Shown here: piece after piece, positions 1-7,413 of the stretch
Numbering within the stretch: the first letter of the stretch is position 1
Layout of the letters: each line of letters begins with the position of its first letter
Position numbers and translations under genes: made by a program
DNA from: Spirochaetales bacterium
GTDB taxonomy: Bacteria; Spirochaetota; Spirochaetia; SZUA-6; JAFGRV01
DNA length: 33,993 nt
Direction: 5' to 3'
Assembly (NCBI GenBank): GCA_016937215.1
Contig: JAFGWI010000181.1
Location: 1-33,993 of the forward strand
Notes under the pieces: generated by a model
The model's database searches: none
Told to the model about the DNA's origin: nothing
The model's input: the letters and a program-made list of their open reading frames with translations, nothing else

Positions 1-42
1 CAAACACTTTATTAGCGAATCAACACGATTTTAGACAACTGG

Positions 43-80
43 GATTCTTCACTTCGCTCCGCTGCGTTCAGAATGACAAC
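43..80. repeat. Dispersed short intergenic repeat (TTCTGAACGCAGCGGAG type)
   Basis: Read on the minus strand this stretch contains TTCTGAACGCAGCGGAG followed by CGAAGTGAAGAATCC. From memory, very similar short repeats are scattered between genes in many bacterial genomes. It has no coding potential and lies downstream of the minus-strand sensor kinase gene. Only one copy is visible in this window, so calling it a repeat depends on recall. Confidence 0.4.
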
Positions 81-83
81 GAT

Positions 84-284
84 TAATTCGCTGTAGAAAA
101 TATTTTAGCTGATAAAAAATGAGGGGAATGGTTTTTAACAGAATTTACACCCCAGGCTGTGCCCTATTTATCGCAACAGCCTCGTGTTTCGTGGTTGTGA
201 AACAACCTTGTCAGCAAATAGCAGGCAGCTGTAAAATACTAACTTAATATTCCGTAATAAAATAACTTATCCGCAATTTTTTTT
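84..284. other. Intergenic stretch without a recognisable gene
   Basis: No credible open reading frame is present. The only structure I see is a 7-bp inverted repeat (AGGCTGT, then ACAGCCT after about 15 bases) around 153-182, which may be a decayed hairpin repeat. The rest is AT-rich sequence downstream of the sensor kinase gene that ends at 354. Confidence 0.4.
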
Positions 285-310
285 CTTGCTAAACCTCAGT
301 TTTACAAAAG
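285..310. repeat. Imperfect CTTGCAAAAC-type palindrome, copy 1
   Basis: The arms CTTGCTAAAC and GTTTTACAAAAG surround a 4-base CTCA loop. The same palindrome with perfect arms and the same loop (opposite strand reading) occurs at 31119-31142, so this is a dispersed hairpin repeat. It lies about 45 bases beyond the stop codon of the minus-strand kinase gene. On the minus strand it is followed by a T-poor, A-rich run, so it is not an obvious terminator for that gene. Confidence 0.5.
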
Positions 311-353
311 CCTCGAATTACAACAGGTTTTTATGGACTTAATTCCCTGGCGC

Positions 354-3300
354 TTACAAGGAAATTTCATTCTGAAATTTCGAAACAAGCTCGTATTTAC
401 TGGTCACACCCATTCGTTTATAAATACTGGCAATATGATATTCCACAGTACGCAGGGTAATGTTTAATTCGGAAGCGATTTGCTTATGGAGAAAACCTTC
501 CAGAAGCAATTTTAAAATAACCGGTTTTCGGCCTGTTAAGGCGAATTTTCGGCACACAGCTTCAACATCAATTCTGGAATTGACTTCGCCGCTGGTATCA
601 AGATGATTAAAAACATCCTCAATTTTATTTTTCAAATAATCAAAATGCCGTGATCGCTGACGATTTTTATACAGAATATGAGAATCGATTTTGGCCTTGA
701 TTTCAGTTATGGAAAAGGGTTTTTCAACATAATCAAGGGCGCCCAAACTCAGACCCTTAATCCGGGCTTGAGCACCGCTAATGGCTGTTAAAAAAATAAA
801 TGGAATATCCCTGAAGCTTTCCATGGCAGAAATCTGGGACAAAAGCTCATAGCCATCCTCGCCATCCATCATGATATCAGCAATTATCAGATCTGGGCGC
901 GGGTTGGTTTTCAAATTAAACAATGCCTCTGATACACTTTGAGCCAAAAATACGTTATAATCCTTTTCCAGGGAAACCTGCATAAAATAAAGCAGCTGAA
1001 TATTATCATCCACAACCAGCAATGTGGGCCTGTCCTTGGAATATTCACTTTCGCTGAGATCAGGATGAAGACCCATAGCTGATGCGGAAACCATTGTTTT
1101 TTGTGATAATTCCGCCTGGCCGGCTATTTCACTGAGATCAAAGCTGATGGTAAAACAAAGACCTCCTTCCTCGTTGCTCGAAACCTGGATTTCCGAGCCC
1201 AGGCTGTCCAGTATCTTTTTTACAATGGAAAGACCAACCCCCATGCCCTGCTTGCTGGTTTTTTGGCGGGACATCAAGTAATAGGGCTCAAAAATGTGCT
1301 CATAGGTATCTACTGATAAACCAGGGCCATTATCCCGAATTTCCAGAAAAGCCTTATCCTGTTTTTTGTAAATCTTCACATCCACATGGCCCTCTGTTTG
1401 GACATACTTCACAGCATTATCCAGCAGATTATTCAGAACACGGTCCAGGGCCCAGGGATCTATCTTGATATAGATTTTTTCATGGATCTTTGTCCTGATC
1501 TGAATATACTTTCTTTTGGCCAAGCCGCTGAATAGAGCGCATTTTTTTTGAGTATAGTCAGAAAGATCCACAATTCTGTCATGTTGATAAATTGTCTCGC
1601 CGCGCTGCAGCTTTTCAACATCAAGAAAATTCATCATATTGGCCAGTAATAATTCTATATTTTCATTAATAATTGTTAAATTCTGATCAGGAAGATGCTC
1701 TTCCATATAAAGGGATAGATAATTCTTGATCAAGGTCAAAGGCGTTTTGGTTTCATGGGCTACATTAATAAAAAACTGAGTTTTTTGCTTATTGGCTTCA
1801 ATAAGCAACTCATTGGCCTTTTGTGTTTCATCCAGAAGCCTGGCACCCATTATGGCGCTGGAAATCTGGTTTCGCAAATTGCGATGCAGGTTTTCATGAT
1901 GAGAATCGCTATCGAGCAAAAAATAGCCAAGCTGGCGTTCCTTAAAATAAAGAGCCAGCACAACCCAGTCAACATCTTCAAAGCTGCTCCTGATTTTACC
2001 GGGAAGCAAGCTTTTTGTATCAAACAAAATACCCTCGGCAGGTAAATCAATATAATTGTGTTTATTAAAAGCCAATATCACCTTTGATTTATCAGGAAAC
2101 CCGGCACTGGATTTATCAGGGGAATCATAAAGACATAAACAAAACTTGTTAATTTGGGCTCTGGGCAATAGGCCTTTCAATATCTCCATTAACTCGCTTA
2201 ATTCAAGGGTGGATGTGAGCGCGCTGCTCATATTAAAAAGCAGATTTTGGTAATTGGCGCTGTTAAAGGTGTTACAAGCCAGTTTGGCCAACAAATGAAC
2301 CGACCAATGTTCCTGGCTCGCCTCCCCCTCACTTTGATCCTCAGCCATAAGCTGCCATTTATTCTCTTCGCGCAGCCCGATAAGAGCCTCTCTCCATAAA
2401 GTCAACATGGGATTAACCGAATGAATAATTTGGTGGTTAAACTGACTGGTAAATTCCAGAGGGCTCCGGGAATCCGCGCTTTGAATATTTTCAGGAACAA
2501 AGGCAGGCATAATTACAGAAGAAGAACAATAAGCGCAGCCGCAGGAACCGCTTGCCATGAAAACCGGCTTCACTTTCGTCAGCTCGGGGACAGCCTTACC
2601 CTGGATTCGGTCTATCATGTAATTCATGGCCAATTCAGTCATCTGCTTAAAGGGATAACATACCGTACATAAAGGCGGTGATAGGCATTCACAAAAATTA
2701 ATGTTATCAAAACCGGTAATAGCCACCTCGTCAGGCACGGAAATACCGCGCTTTTGCAATTCAAGCATAGCACCGGCAGCCATATAGTCATTGGCGCAGA
2801 CTATCACCTGAAAATCCTTGCCAGGTTTTTTGCCGCGCTTATCGAGCAATTCATTAACAGCAAGGCTTCCTGAATAAAACTGAAAATTCCCCTGAATAAG
2901 CACTGTCTCATCCAAAGGAACAGAATGACTTTTCAAAGCCTCTTTAAAGGCCTGTAAGCGTTCTATGGAATCAGAATGATGAGATACACCACCAATATAG
3001 GCAATGCGCGAAAAACCGTGATTCTCTATCAAATGAGAGACCAAATCAACCATGGCTGAGGTATTATCAAGCACAATGCTTGGAATCCCCTTAAGAGGAA
3101 TCCCCATATTGATTATAGGTAAATTACTGAATTTCAAAAATCGCTGACGAAATTCTTCTACAGGTACAAAAGAGACAAGAATATTACTCAAAACAATCAA
3201 ACCATCGATTATTTCCGGATTCGCGAGATCATAGAGAATATTTGATTGCTCGTCCGAACCAAAGGGAGACCTTAATGCCTCAGCGGAAAAATAGACAAGC

Positions 3301-3440
3301 CTGTGGCCTTGTTGCCGAGCAAAAAGTTTTGCCGCCCGTAAGATATTGATTGGATTCTCAAAAAATAGATTTGTTCCCAAAAGCCCAATCCGGTATTTCC
3401 CATCGCAGGCTGATTGTGTCTCTGATTGACGATCCTTCAT
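354..3440 (-). CDS. Hybrid LacI-type sugar-sensor histidine kinase with receiver and LuxR-type DNA-binding domain
   Basis: A 1028-residue protein with input, kinase, receiver and DNA-binding output in one chain. Residues about 15-305 match LacI/GalR-type ligand-binding domains and end in a GSCGC cysteine motif (first Cys at 300). About 395-540 looks GAF-like. The H-box has H562 in NVAHETKTPLTL. The ATPase motifs DNGPGL and GMGVGLSIV follow. A receiver domain has the expected phospho-accepting D855 in IADIMMDG. A LuxR-type helix-turn-helix lies at about 950-1020. There is no signal peptide or membrane helix, so it probably senses a cytoplasmic ligand, most likely a sugar (inference from the domain). 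The ATG at 3440 is preferred, with GGA about 9 bases upstream. An in-frame TTG at 3461 has no ribosome-binding site. The target genes are unknown. It is transcribed alone. Confidence 0.88.
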   Translation of the reverse strand: MKDRQSETQSACDGKYRIGLLGTNLFFENPINILRAAKLFARQQGHRLVYFSAEALRSPFGSDEQSNILYDLANPEIIDGLIVLSNILVSFVPVEEFRQRFLKFSNLPIINMGIPLKGIPSIVLDNTSAMVDLVSHLIENHGFSRIAYIGGVSHHSDSIERLQAFKEALKSHSVPLDETVLIQGNFQFYSGSLAVNELLDKRGKKPGKDFQVIVCANDYMAAGAMLELQKRGISVPDEVAITGFDNINFCECLSPPLCTVCYPFKQMTELAMNYMIDRIQGKAVPELTKVKPVFMASGSCGCAYCSSSVIMPAFVPENIQSADSRSPLEFTSQFNHQIIHSVNPMLTLWREALIGLREENKWQLMAEDQSEGEASQEHWSVHLLAKLACNTFNSANYQNLLFNMSSALTSTLELSELMEILKGLLPRAQINKFCLCLYDSPDKSSAGFPDKSKVILAFNKHNYIDLPAEGILFDTKSLLPGKIRSSFEDVDWVVLALYFKERQLGYFLLDSDSHHENLHRNLRNQISSAIMGARLLDETQKANELLIEANKQKTQFFINVAHETKTPLTLIKNYLSLYMEEHLPDQNLTIINENIELLLANMMNFLDVEKLQRGETIYQHDRIVDLSDYTQKKCALFSGLAKRKYIQIRTKIHEKIYIKIDPWALDRVLNNLLDNAVKYVQTEGHVDVKIYKKQDKAFLEIRDNGPGLSVDTYEHIFEPYYLMSRQKTSKQGMGVGLSIVKKILDSLGSEIQVSSNEEGGLCFTISFDLSEIAGQAELSQKTMVSASAMGLHPDLSESEYSKDRPTLLVVDDNIQLLYFMQVSLEKDYNVFLAQSVSEALFNLKTNPRPDLIIADIMMDGEDGYELLSQISAMESFRDIPFIFLTAISGAQARIKGLSLGALDYVEKPFSITEIKAKIDSHILYKNRQRSRHFDYLKNKIEDVFNHLDTSGEVNSRIDVEAVCRKFALTGRKPVILKLLLEGFLHKQIASELNITLRTVEYHIASIYKRMGVTSKYELVSKFQNEISL

Positions 3441-3716
3441 TCTCCATTTTCCATTATTCAAGTCATTAAGAAGCTGTGGGGTCGTAAAGACTCCATGATT
3501 ATATTAACATTTTTAGTTATTCTATAAAAGATCAAATCAGGGCCTTTTCCGGCAAAGTGCGAAAAACCACTAGTCATTAGCAAAACGCCTACAATCCCTA
3601 CTTCAAAACACCCAACGCTGGGCCGGGTTTTCCAGGGCATCATTATTACTGCGGAATTATCTTTCAATCAGTTGAAAAGGCGAAGGATTTGAATAAATCA
3701 AGTTAATAGTATTTTT
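3441..3716. repeat. Degenerate copy of the modular hairpin repeat (box A remnant)
   Basis: Read on the minus strand, positions 3602-3590 give GTAGGGATTGTAG, a diverged version of the conserved box at the start of the better copies. Next to it are a GGCCGGG stretch and short dyads such as GCC and GGC around 3541-3553. An open reading frame of about 69 codons crosses the region on the minus strand but follows the repeat and has no ribosome-binding site, so I do not call a gene. The stretch otherwise separates the kinase gene from the MITE-like element. Confidence 0.4.
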
Positions 3717-3748
3717 GGGTGTTGGGTGTTGGGTGTTGGGTGTTGGGG
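3717..3748 (+). repeat. Four tandem GGGTGTT heptamers forming a G-quadruplex motif
   Basis: Four perfect GGGTGTT units at 3717, 3724, 3731 and 3738 run into GGGG at 3745-3748. The spacing gives five G-tracts of at least three Gs separated by 4-base loops, which satisfies the standard G-quadruplex pattern on the plus strand. The tract abuts the end of a MITE-like element, so its last Gs are shared with the terminal inverted repeat. The heptamer also occurs once in the neighbouring degenerate repeat on the other strand (near 3609-3615), a possible source for local expansion. Confidence 0.85.
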
Positions 3749-3858
3749 CTGTCCAAAAAGTCGCTTTTTTATATTTATACTTCATCTATAATATGTTTTT
3801 AGGATTTTTAGAAAAAAGACACTATATTCTAGATTCTTTTAACTTTTTGAACAGCCCC
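3745..3858. mobile_element. MITE-like non-autonomous element, family 1, copy A
   Basis: A 114-bp AT-rich element bounded by inverted repeats. The left end is GGGGCTGTCCAAAAAGTC, and the right end, read in reverse, is GGGGCTGTTCAAAAAGTT. A relative lies at 30723-30838 in the same orientation and shares both ends plus interior sequence around ACACTAT and AGATTC. No transposase is encoded and no clear target-site duplication is visible. Such termini are typical of DDE-transposase insertion sequences, so a related full-length element elsewhere may mobilise it (inference). Confidence 0.72.
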
Positions 3859-3889
3859 AGAGCTATCGGGCACTCCGGCTGTTGCGTCC

Positions 3890-3975
3890 GAAGGTTTTTG
3901 ACGCAAGTCATAAACAGGAGGTACATATTCCTCATCCATAGTGCCTGGCTGAAAATAATCCAGTCAAAAACCTTC
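3890..3975. repeat. 13-bp perfect inverted repeat behind the methyltransferase gene
   Basis: GAAGGTTTTTGAC at 3890-3902 is exactly complementary in reverse to GTCAAAAACCTTC at 3963-3975. The inner arm ends immediately next to the stop codon of the minus-strand methyltransferase gene at 3976. The 60-base interior has no gene. Lack of a T-run after the outer arm argues against a simple intrinsic terminator. It could be an mRNA 3' stabilising hairpin or a small mobile remnant. Confidence 0.6.
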
Positions 3976-4767
3976 TCACTTTTTCTGAACCAAGGCATCC
4001 ATCCAGGCGTGCATGAGAACCCCGAAGGCCACTGACACATTCAGCGAGCGCTTGGCCCCCAGCATGGGTATGGATATACGGCCCTGGCCTTTATCAGCCA
4101 GGGCCAGGGCCTCGGGGCTCAAACCAAGCTCCTCGGAACCAACCAGGACCAGGCCTTTTTCAGGAAAGCAGAAATCATTCAAGCTCTGTCCCCCGGTTTC
4201 CAGGGCAAAAATAGCGGTTTCTCCTGCCAATTCCTCCAGAGCCGCCCTTTTCCAGTGGATAAGCGACTCACAGCCTCGCGCTGTCCGCTTGGCACGCGGA
4301 TGGTCAGGAGAAGGTGTCATGGGCGAAAGGAAAATGGTCTCCACACCAAAACAATGGGCTGTTCGAAAAATGGAGCCTACATTAAAGGGCGAGCGGATAT
4401 CTTCAAGAAACACAGCCATGGGAAGCTGCTTTACCTGGCCTTGATCCAGTTCCCCGGTTTCGGGGAGAACAAGGTCCCACTCGGCGGTTTGAATATCCAG
4501 ATAATTCATGAGAAAATGACGCCATTGGTTAAGATAACGGAGCTGGCTCTCGCTCTGACCCGAATCAAAGCTGGGTGCTTTTTCCGGAAGATTCCCTACT
4601 TGCCGTTCTAAAAATAAATCCAGCACTGCATGAACCAATTCATCCAATGGCTGAAAATCAACAAAACAGCCATGGTGAAAATCCATTTCCGCCTTTTGTA
4701 TCATATTCACCAGCTTGCGCATTCGGGTTTTTGGCGGAAGGCTTTGAAATTTCTTTAATGTCATCAT
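3976..4767 (-). CDS. SpoU/TrmH-family RNA 2'-O-ribose methyltransferase
   Basis: About 263 residues. The C-terminal half carries the three SpoU motifs: EDIRSPFNVGSIFRTA (motif 1, with the Asn-Arg pair that places substrate and cofactor), LVGSEELGLSP (motif 2) and ISIPMLGAKRSLNVSVAFG (motif 3), which together form the knotted SAM-binding site. The N-terminal about 100 residues are less conserved and probably bind RNA. The family methylates tRNA or rRNA riboses, but the target cannot be read from sequence. An in-frame extension to 4860 would overlap the upstream gene by 86 bases. The ATG pair at 4764-4767, 7 bases after the upstream stop, is more likely. It is probably co-transcribed with, and possibly translationally coupled to, the dehydrogenase-like gene. 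Confidence 0.88.
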   Translation of the reverse strand: MMTLKKFQSLPPKTRMRKLVNMIQKAEMDFHHGCFVDFQPLDELVHAVLDLFLERQVGNLPEKAPSFDSGQSESQLRYLNQWRHFLMNYLDIQTAEWDLVLPETGELDQGQVKQLPMAVFLEDIRSPFNVGSIFRTAHCFGVETIFLSPMTPSPDHPRAKRTARGCESLIHWKRAALEELAGETAIFALETGGQSLNDFCFPEKGLVLVGSEELGLSPEALALADKGQGRISIPMLGAKRSLNVSVAFGVLMHAWMDALVQKK

Positions 4768-4774
4768 GGTTTTA

Positions 4775-5923
4775 CTAATAGGCTGCCTTGCAAATTTCAT
4801 ATATTTCAGGAACAGAGACGCTTCGAGGCAGGGTTCCCAAATCACTGAAATAATAAACAATGTCGCAAACCTCGTTTAAGCGGTCCAGGGGAATATCAAA
4901 ATCCTTGAGCCTGGCGGGAATATCAATCTCGCCTATCCAGCGGCGCACAAAATGAATGGTTTTCTCGGCTTTCTGGATAGTATCATCATCTTCATGGGCC
5001 TCACCCAGAAAAACAGCGCATTGGGCGATTTTTTCAAGAGAGGTTTCCATATGGAATTCCAGAATATGGGGCAACAAAATCGCGGCCACCCAGGATTTTG
5101 GCACCAGAAACAATCCATGAATAGCCAAGGCCAAAGCTGAAGCCAAGCCGAAACTGGAAGAAGCCAGACCCATGGCAGAAAGAAGACCCGTTTGAGGCAC
5201 CAAAACCCGTTTCTCCGGACCATTGGGTTCATGCTTGATATCAGGAAAAGCACGTGAAAGAAGCATCATGGCCTGAGAAAAATAAAGCTCCGACATATAA
5301 TTGTTTTTTAAGGACAAATAACCTTCGATGCAATGAAGCAAGGTTTCCAACATAAGCGTAAAACAGTATTTAACAGGCAGAGACAGACACAACTGAGGGT
5401 CAAAAATCACCTGGCGGGTCAAGTTTTTCTGACTTTCCACCAAAATCGACCGCCGGTTTCGGGCATCAACAGCCAAAAAACGGTTTTGAAACAAAAAGGG
5501 ATTCCTGCCAGTACTGGGTATCTCGATCAGCGGTGTTGGCAGACCCATTTTACCCCTTTGTGACAAAAAGTCATCGACCTCACAGGAGGATTGAACCGCC
5601 ATTGCCACACCCTTGGCAATGGACAGGGCATTTATGCCACCCATACCAATCACCACCTGGGAACGTGAAGCCCGGGCCAGTTTCAAAGCATTTTCCATGC
5701 ACAAAGTGGTCGCGTGAGGCACCACCTCGTCATAGACAAGCGCCGTCATTCCCTTGCTTTCAAGCGAACTCTGGACCTGCTCTATCACACCGTTTTCATA
5801 TAAAATGGATTCTGTTACCAGAATCACCCGTTGGCCCCACTCTGAAGCTTTGGCACCCACCTGGCCTAGTGTATTATTTCCAAAATCGATTTGCGGCGAC
5901 AAATTAAAGGTAAAATCCGGCAT
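4775..5923 (-). CDS. Iron-containing alcohol dehydrogenase homologue with degenerate active site
   Basis: 382 residues, the usual length for group III (iron-dependent) alcohol dehydrogenases, with the family fold pattern throughout: a FDPQL segment, an LLHCIEGYLS helix and ILLPHILEFH. Key residues have changed. The NAD-binding GGGS is G95-G96-I97-N98, and its Asp is S101. Aligned by eye to lactaldehyde reductase FucO, metal ligands D196, H200, H263 and H277 correspond to E193, H197, S262 and K276, so only one is intact. The protein may use another metal or cofactor, or have no redox activity. The ATG follows AGGGGG with 4-base spacing, and a TATAAT hexamer lies upstream at 5949-5954. First gene of a likely two-gene unit with the methyltransferase. 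Confidence 0.82.
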   Translation of the reverse strand: MPDFTFNLSPQIDFGNNTLGQVGAKASEWGQRVILVTESILYENGVIEQVQSSLESKGMTALVYDEVVPHATTLCMENALKLARASRSQVVIGMGGINALSIAKGVAMAVQSSCEVDDFLSQRGKMGLPTPLIEIPSTGRNPFLFQNRFLAVDARNRRSILVESQKNLTRQVIFDPQLCLSLPVKYCFTLMLETLLHCIEGYLSLKNNYMSELYFSQAMMLLSRAFPDIKHEPNGPEKRVLVPQTGLLSAMGLASSSFGLASALALAIHGLFLVPKSWVAAILLPHILEFHMETSLEKIAQCAVFLGEAHEDDDTIQKAEKTIHFVRRWIGEIDIPARLKDFDIPLDRLNEVCDIVYYFSDLGTLPRSVSVPEIYEICKAAY

Positions 5924-5948
5924 CAGACCCCCTGAGAATTTTAAGACA

Positions 5949-5954
5949 ATTATA
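5949..5954 (-). promoter_or_regulatory. Possible -10 hexamer for the dehydrogenase-like gene
   Basis: On the minus strand the sequence TATAAT lies 26 bases upstream of the start codon, at a reasonable distance before the AGGGGG ribosome-binding site. No good -35 hexamer is found 16-18 bases further upstream, so this is a weak call. Confidence 0.3.
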
Positions 5955-6020
5955 CATTAGATTATTTATATTGCCTATGGATAAAAAAAGGCAACTATGG
6001 AAGCGTCCGCGATATCACAC

Positions 6021-6073
6021 AAATAAAAAATAAAAAATAAAAAGGCGGAATTGAAACCCTTCATCTCCGCCTT
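6021..6073 (-). terminator. Intrinsic terminator after flgM
   Basis: On the minus strand the 8-bp stem AAGGCGGA / TCCGCCTT (6042-6049 with 6066-6073) is followed by a long T-rich tract down to about 6021. It lies 57 bases beyond the flgM stop codon and ends that transcript before the dehydrogenase-like gene. Confidence 0.85.
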
Positions 6074-6129
6074 GATTGAATCATTATAAATCGATCCTGT
6101 CAGTGTTAACCGAAGCAGTCTCTGGTTCA

Positions 6130-6414
6130 TTAAATTTCGAAATACTTCATCACTTTGTCGGCAACCGATTCCAGAACCGTCTGATTGATATAATTGGGGT
6201 CTTCCAGTTTTTTCTTCACTTCCTCGACCCTGTCTTTGCGGACCGAAGGCGCGGCTTTGGCAGCCTCGGTAGCATTATAAATTTCTGCCTTGTTTTTCGC
6301 CTCATCAGAAACATTGATGGCATCGGATTTCTCCGTTTTATCTGACTTGTAAGTCTTACCGCTTTTATTGAGTTTCTGAATTGGATCTGGCGAATTAATT
6401 CTCTCTATTGTCAT
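6130..6414 (-). CDS. flgM: FlgM-like anti-sigma-28 factor
   Basis: 94 residues. FlgM binds and inhibits the flagellar sigma factor FliA (sigma-28) until the hook is finished, then is exported. The N-terminal half is rich in Lys, Ser, Asn and Asp and looks disordered. The C-terminal half (VRKDRVEEVKKKLEDPNYIN, then ESVADKVMKYF) has the charged helix and basic or hydrophobic spacing of FlgM sigma-binding regions. The ATG at 6414 has a strong GGAAGG 8 bases upstream. The longer in-frame start at 6450 has none and would sit upstream of the proposed promoter -10. The gene is monocistronic, ending in an intrinsic terminator, and no other flagellar gene is present here. Identification rests on pattern, since FlgM proteins diverge strongly. 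Confidence 0.78.
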   Translation of the reverse strand: MTIERINSPDPIQKLNKSGKTYKSDKTEKSDAINVSDEAKNKAEIYNATEAAKAAPSVRKDRVEEVKKKLEDPNYINQTVLESVADKVMKYFEI

Positions 6415-6439
6415 GGCAGAAACCTTCCTTTCATCATAA

Positions 6440-6467
6440 TTATCGTCCATCTGTGATAAATACTTTA
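6440..6467 (-). promoter_or_regulatory. Candidate sigma-28 (flagellar) promoter of flgM
   Basis: Reading the minus strand, TAAA (6467-6464) is followed after 16 bases by GACGATAA (6447-6440). The sigma-28 consensus is TAAA, about 15 bases, then GCCGATAA, so the -10 has one mismatch and the spacer one extra base. Transcription would start near 6433, leaving a short leader with the GGAAGG ribosome-binding site of the 6414 start. A FliA-type promoter on the gene for FliA's own inhibitor would form the classical feedback loop. Confidence 0.5.
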
Positions 6468-6740
6468 ATAAATATTAACATTTTTACGATTTTTTTTTAA
6501 AAAAACCCGTTTTTTTAAGGAATGATGATTATTCTTCATTTCCCTGTGTTTATAAATTCGGAATATTGGCCTATAAGATCAACCATTAAATTCGAATTCA
6601 TCAGGAATTTTCCAAAAAAAAATCACTCCCCAAATTCAGTCCACGCCATGCTGTAATTTCAGTATACGATTAAAAACAGTGAAAGTAAAGCTGTTTATTA
6701 TGTCCTCGAAGCTTATCATTCATAGTTTTTTTGGGGTATT
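6451..6740. other. AT-rich intergenic region upstream of flgM
   Basis: Apart from the promoter candidate at its left edge I see no gene. The segment holds long T- and A-runs (about 6480-6530). It continues into the hairpin repeat that begins at 6741. Confidence 0.4.
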
Positions 6741-6930
6741 ACCTGGTGAACCGCTTGGTTCACCAGGTGGGGCTTCAGGATGCAGGGCCGAGCAGCAACG
6801 CATTGCGTTGTGACCAGGCCAGGGGCTGCGCTGACGCTCCGAAACCCTTAGCCTGCCATTTAGACAGGCTAAGGGTTTCAGGGTAGTGTTTTTGAAAAAA
6901 CAATACCCTGCCCCTCCAATCCCTAACACG
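6741..6930 (-). repeat. Modular hairpin repeat, minus-oriented composite copy
   Basis: Read on the minus strand the order is: box A (GTGTTAGGGATTGGAGG, ending near 6913); hairpin 1 (GGGTA/TACCC arms around a T-rich and A-rich centre, 6881-6908); hairpin 2 with a perfect 14-bp stem (6842-6855 with 6865-6878); box B (CGGAGCGTCAGCGCAGCC, 6840-6823); a module flanked by GGCCGAGCA and TGACCAGGCC with a CAACGC/GCGTTG stem (6787-6820); and a final 12-bp perfect hairpin (6741-6752 with 6757-6768). Box A faces the zinc-ribbon gene. Minus-strand reading frames inside it follow the repeat and are not genes. Confidence 0.8.
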
Positions 6931-6990
6931 ATTAAAACATGCTGCATTTTCTCACTTGCCCAAAAACCGGAGTTGTGACAAGCTGGTTCT

Positions 6991-7371
6991 ATGGTCCCCA
7001 TCATCATAGCCGCTGTTTTACTGATTTTGCTCATCTGGGCTGCCGGTACCTTTGGTAAATCACAGCAAAGCCCCCGCGCCTTTCCGGCAAAAGAACCCGG
7101 GGCACCAGGATTCAAGCAATGCCCCAAGTGCCTGAAAACGCTCAAACCCGGCGAAAGAGTCAGAACACTGGCCTTTCCCGGACAAAAAGAAAGGCTGGTT
7201 CATCTTTTCGGCTGCCCCGACTGCCAAAAAGGCAAAACCAGAGCCAGCTGTCCGCTATGCCATAAAAAGCTCAAGGCGCCGGACTATCTCATCGGTAAGC
7301 TTTGGGAGGAAGATGATAAAAACCGGGTTCATGTGATCGGCTGTAACCGCTGCCACTCAGGAAAGAGCTAA
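6991..7371 (+). CDS. Membrane-anchored zinc-ribbon protein of unknown function
   Basis: 126 residues. Residues 1-19 form one hydrophobic helix (VPIIIAAVLLILLIWAAG), so the protein is probably membrane-anchored. The rest carries four CXXC-type knuckles, CPKC, CPDC, CPLC and CNRC, the last two separated by KLWEEDDKNRVHVIG, enough for two treble-clef or ribbon zinc sites. I recall similar small proteins in Treponema and relatives, but no function. The ATG lacks a convincing ribosome-binding site. The GGAG upstream is about 18 bases away. The gene is visibly GC-richer than its neighbours and lies between two oppositely oriented hairpin repeats, their box A ends facing it. The paired cysteines and the conserved helix argue for a real gene. 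Confidence 0.7.
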   Translation: MVPIIIAAVLLILLIWAAGTFGKSQQSPRAFPAKEPGAPGFKQCPKCLKTLKPGERVRTLAFPGQKERLVHLFGCPDCQKGKTRASCPLCHKKLKAPDYLIGKLWEEDDKNRVHVIGCNRCHSGKS

Positions 7372-7413
7372 ATCATTCCTTTTTGTTCAGCCAAAGGAAT
7401 GTGCTGATTCAAG

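Noticed and set aside
3458-3667. 69-codon minus-strand frame before the LacI-type kinase
   Set aside because: It overlaps the kinase start region and lies in a degenerate repeat, with no ribosome-binding site.
6720-7145. 141-codon minus-strand frame opposite the zinc-ribbon gene
   Set aside because: It spans the hairpin repeat and the antisense of the cysteine-knuckle gene, whose plus-strand product is far more protein-like.
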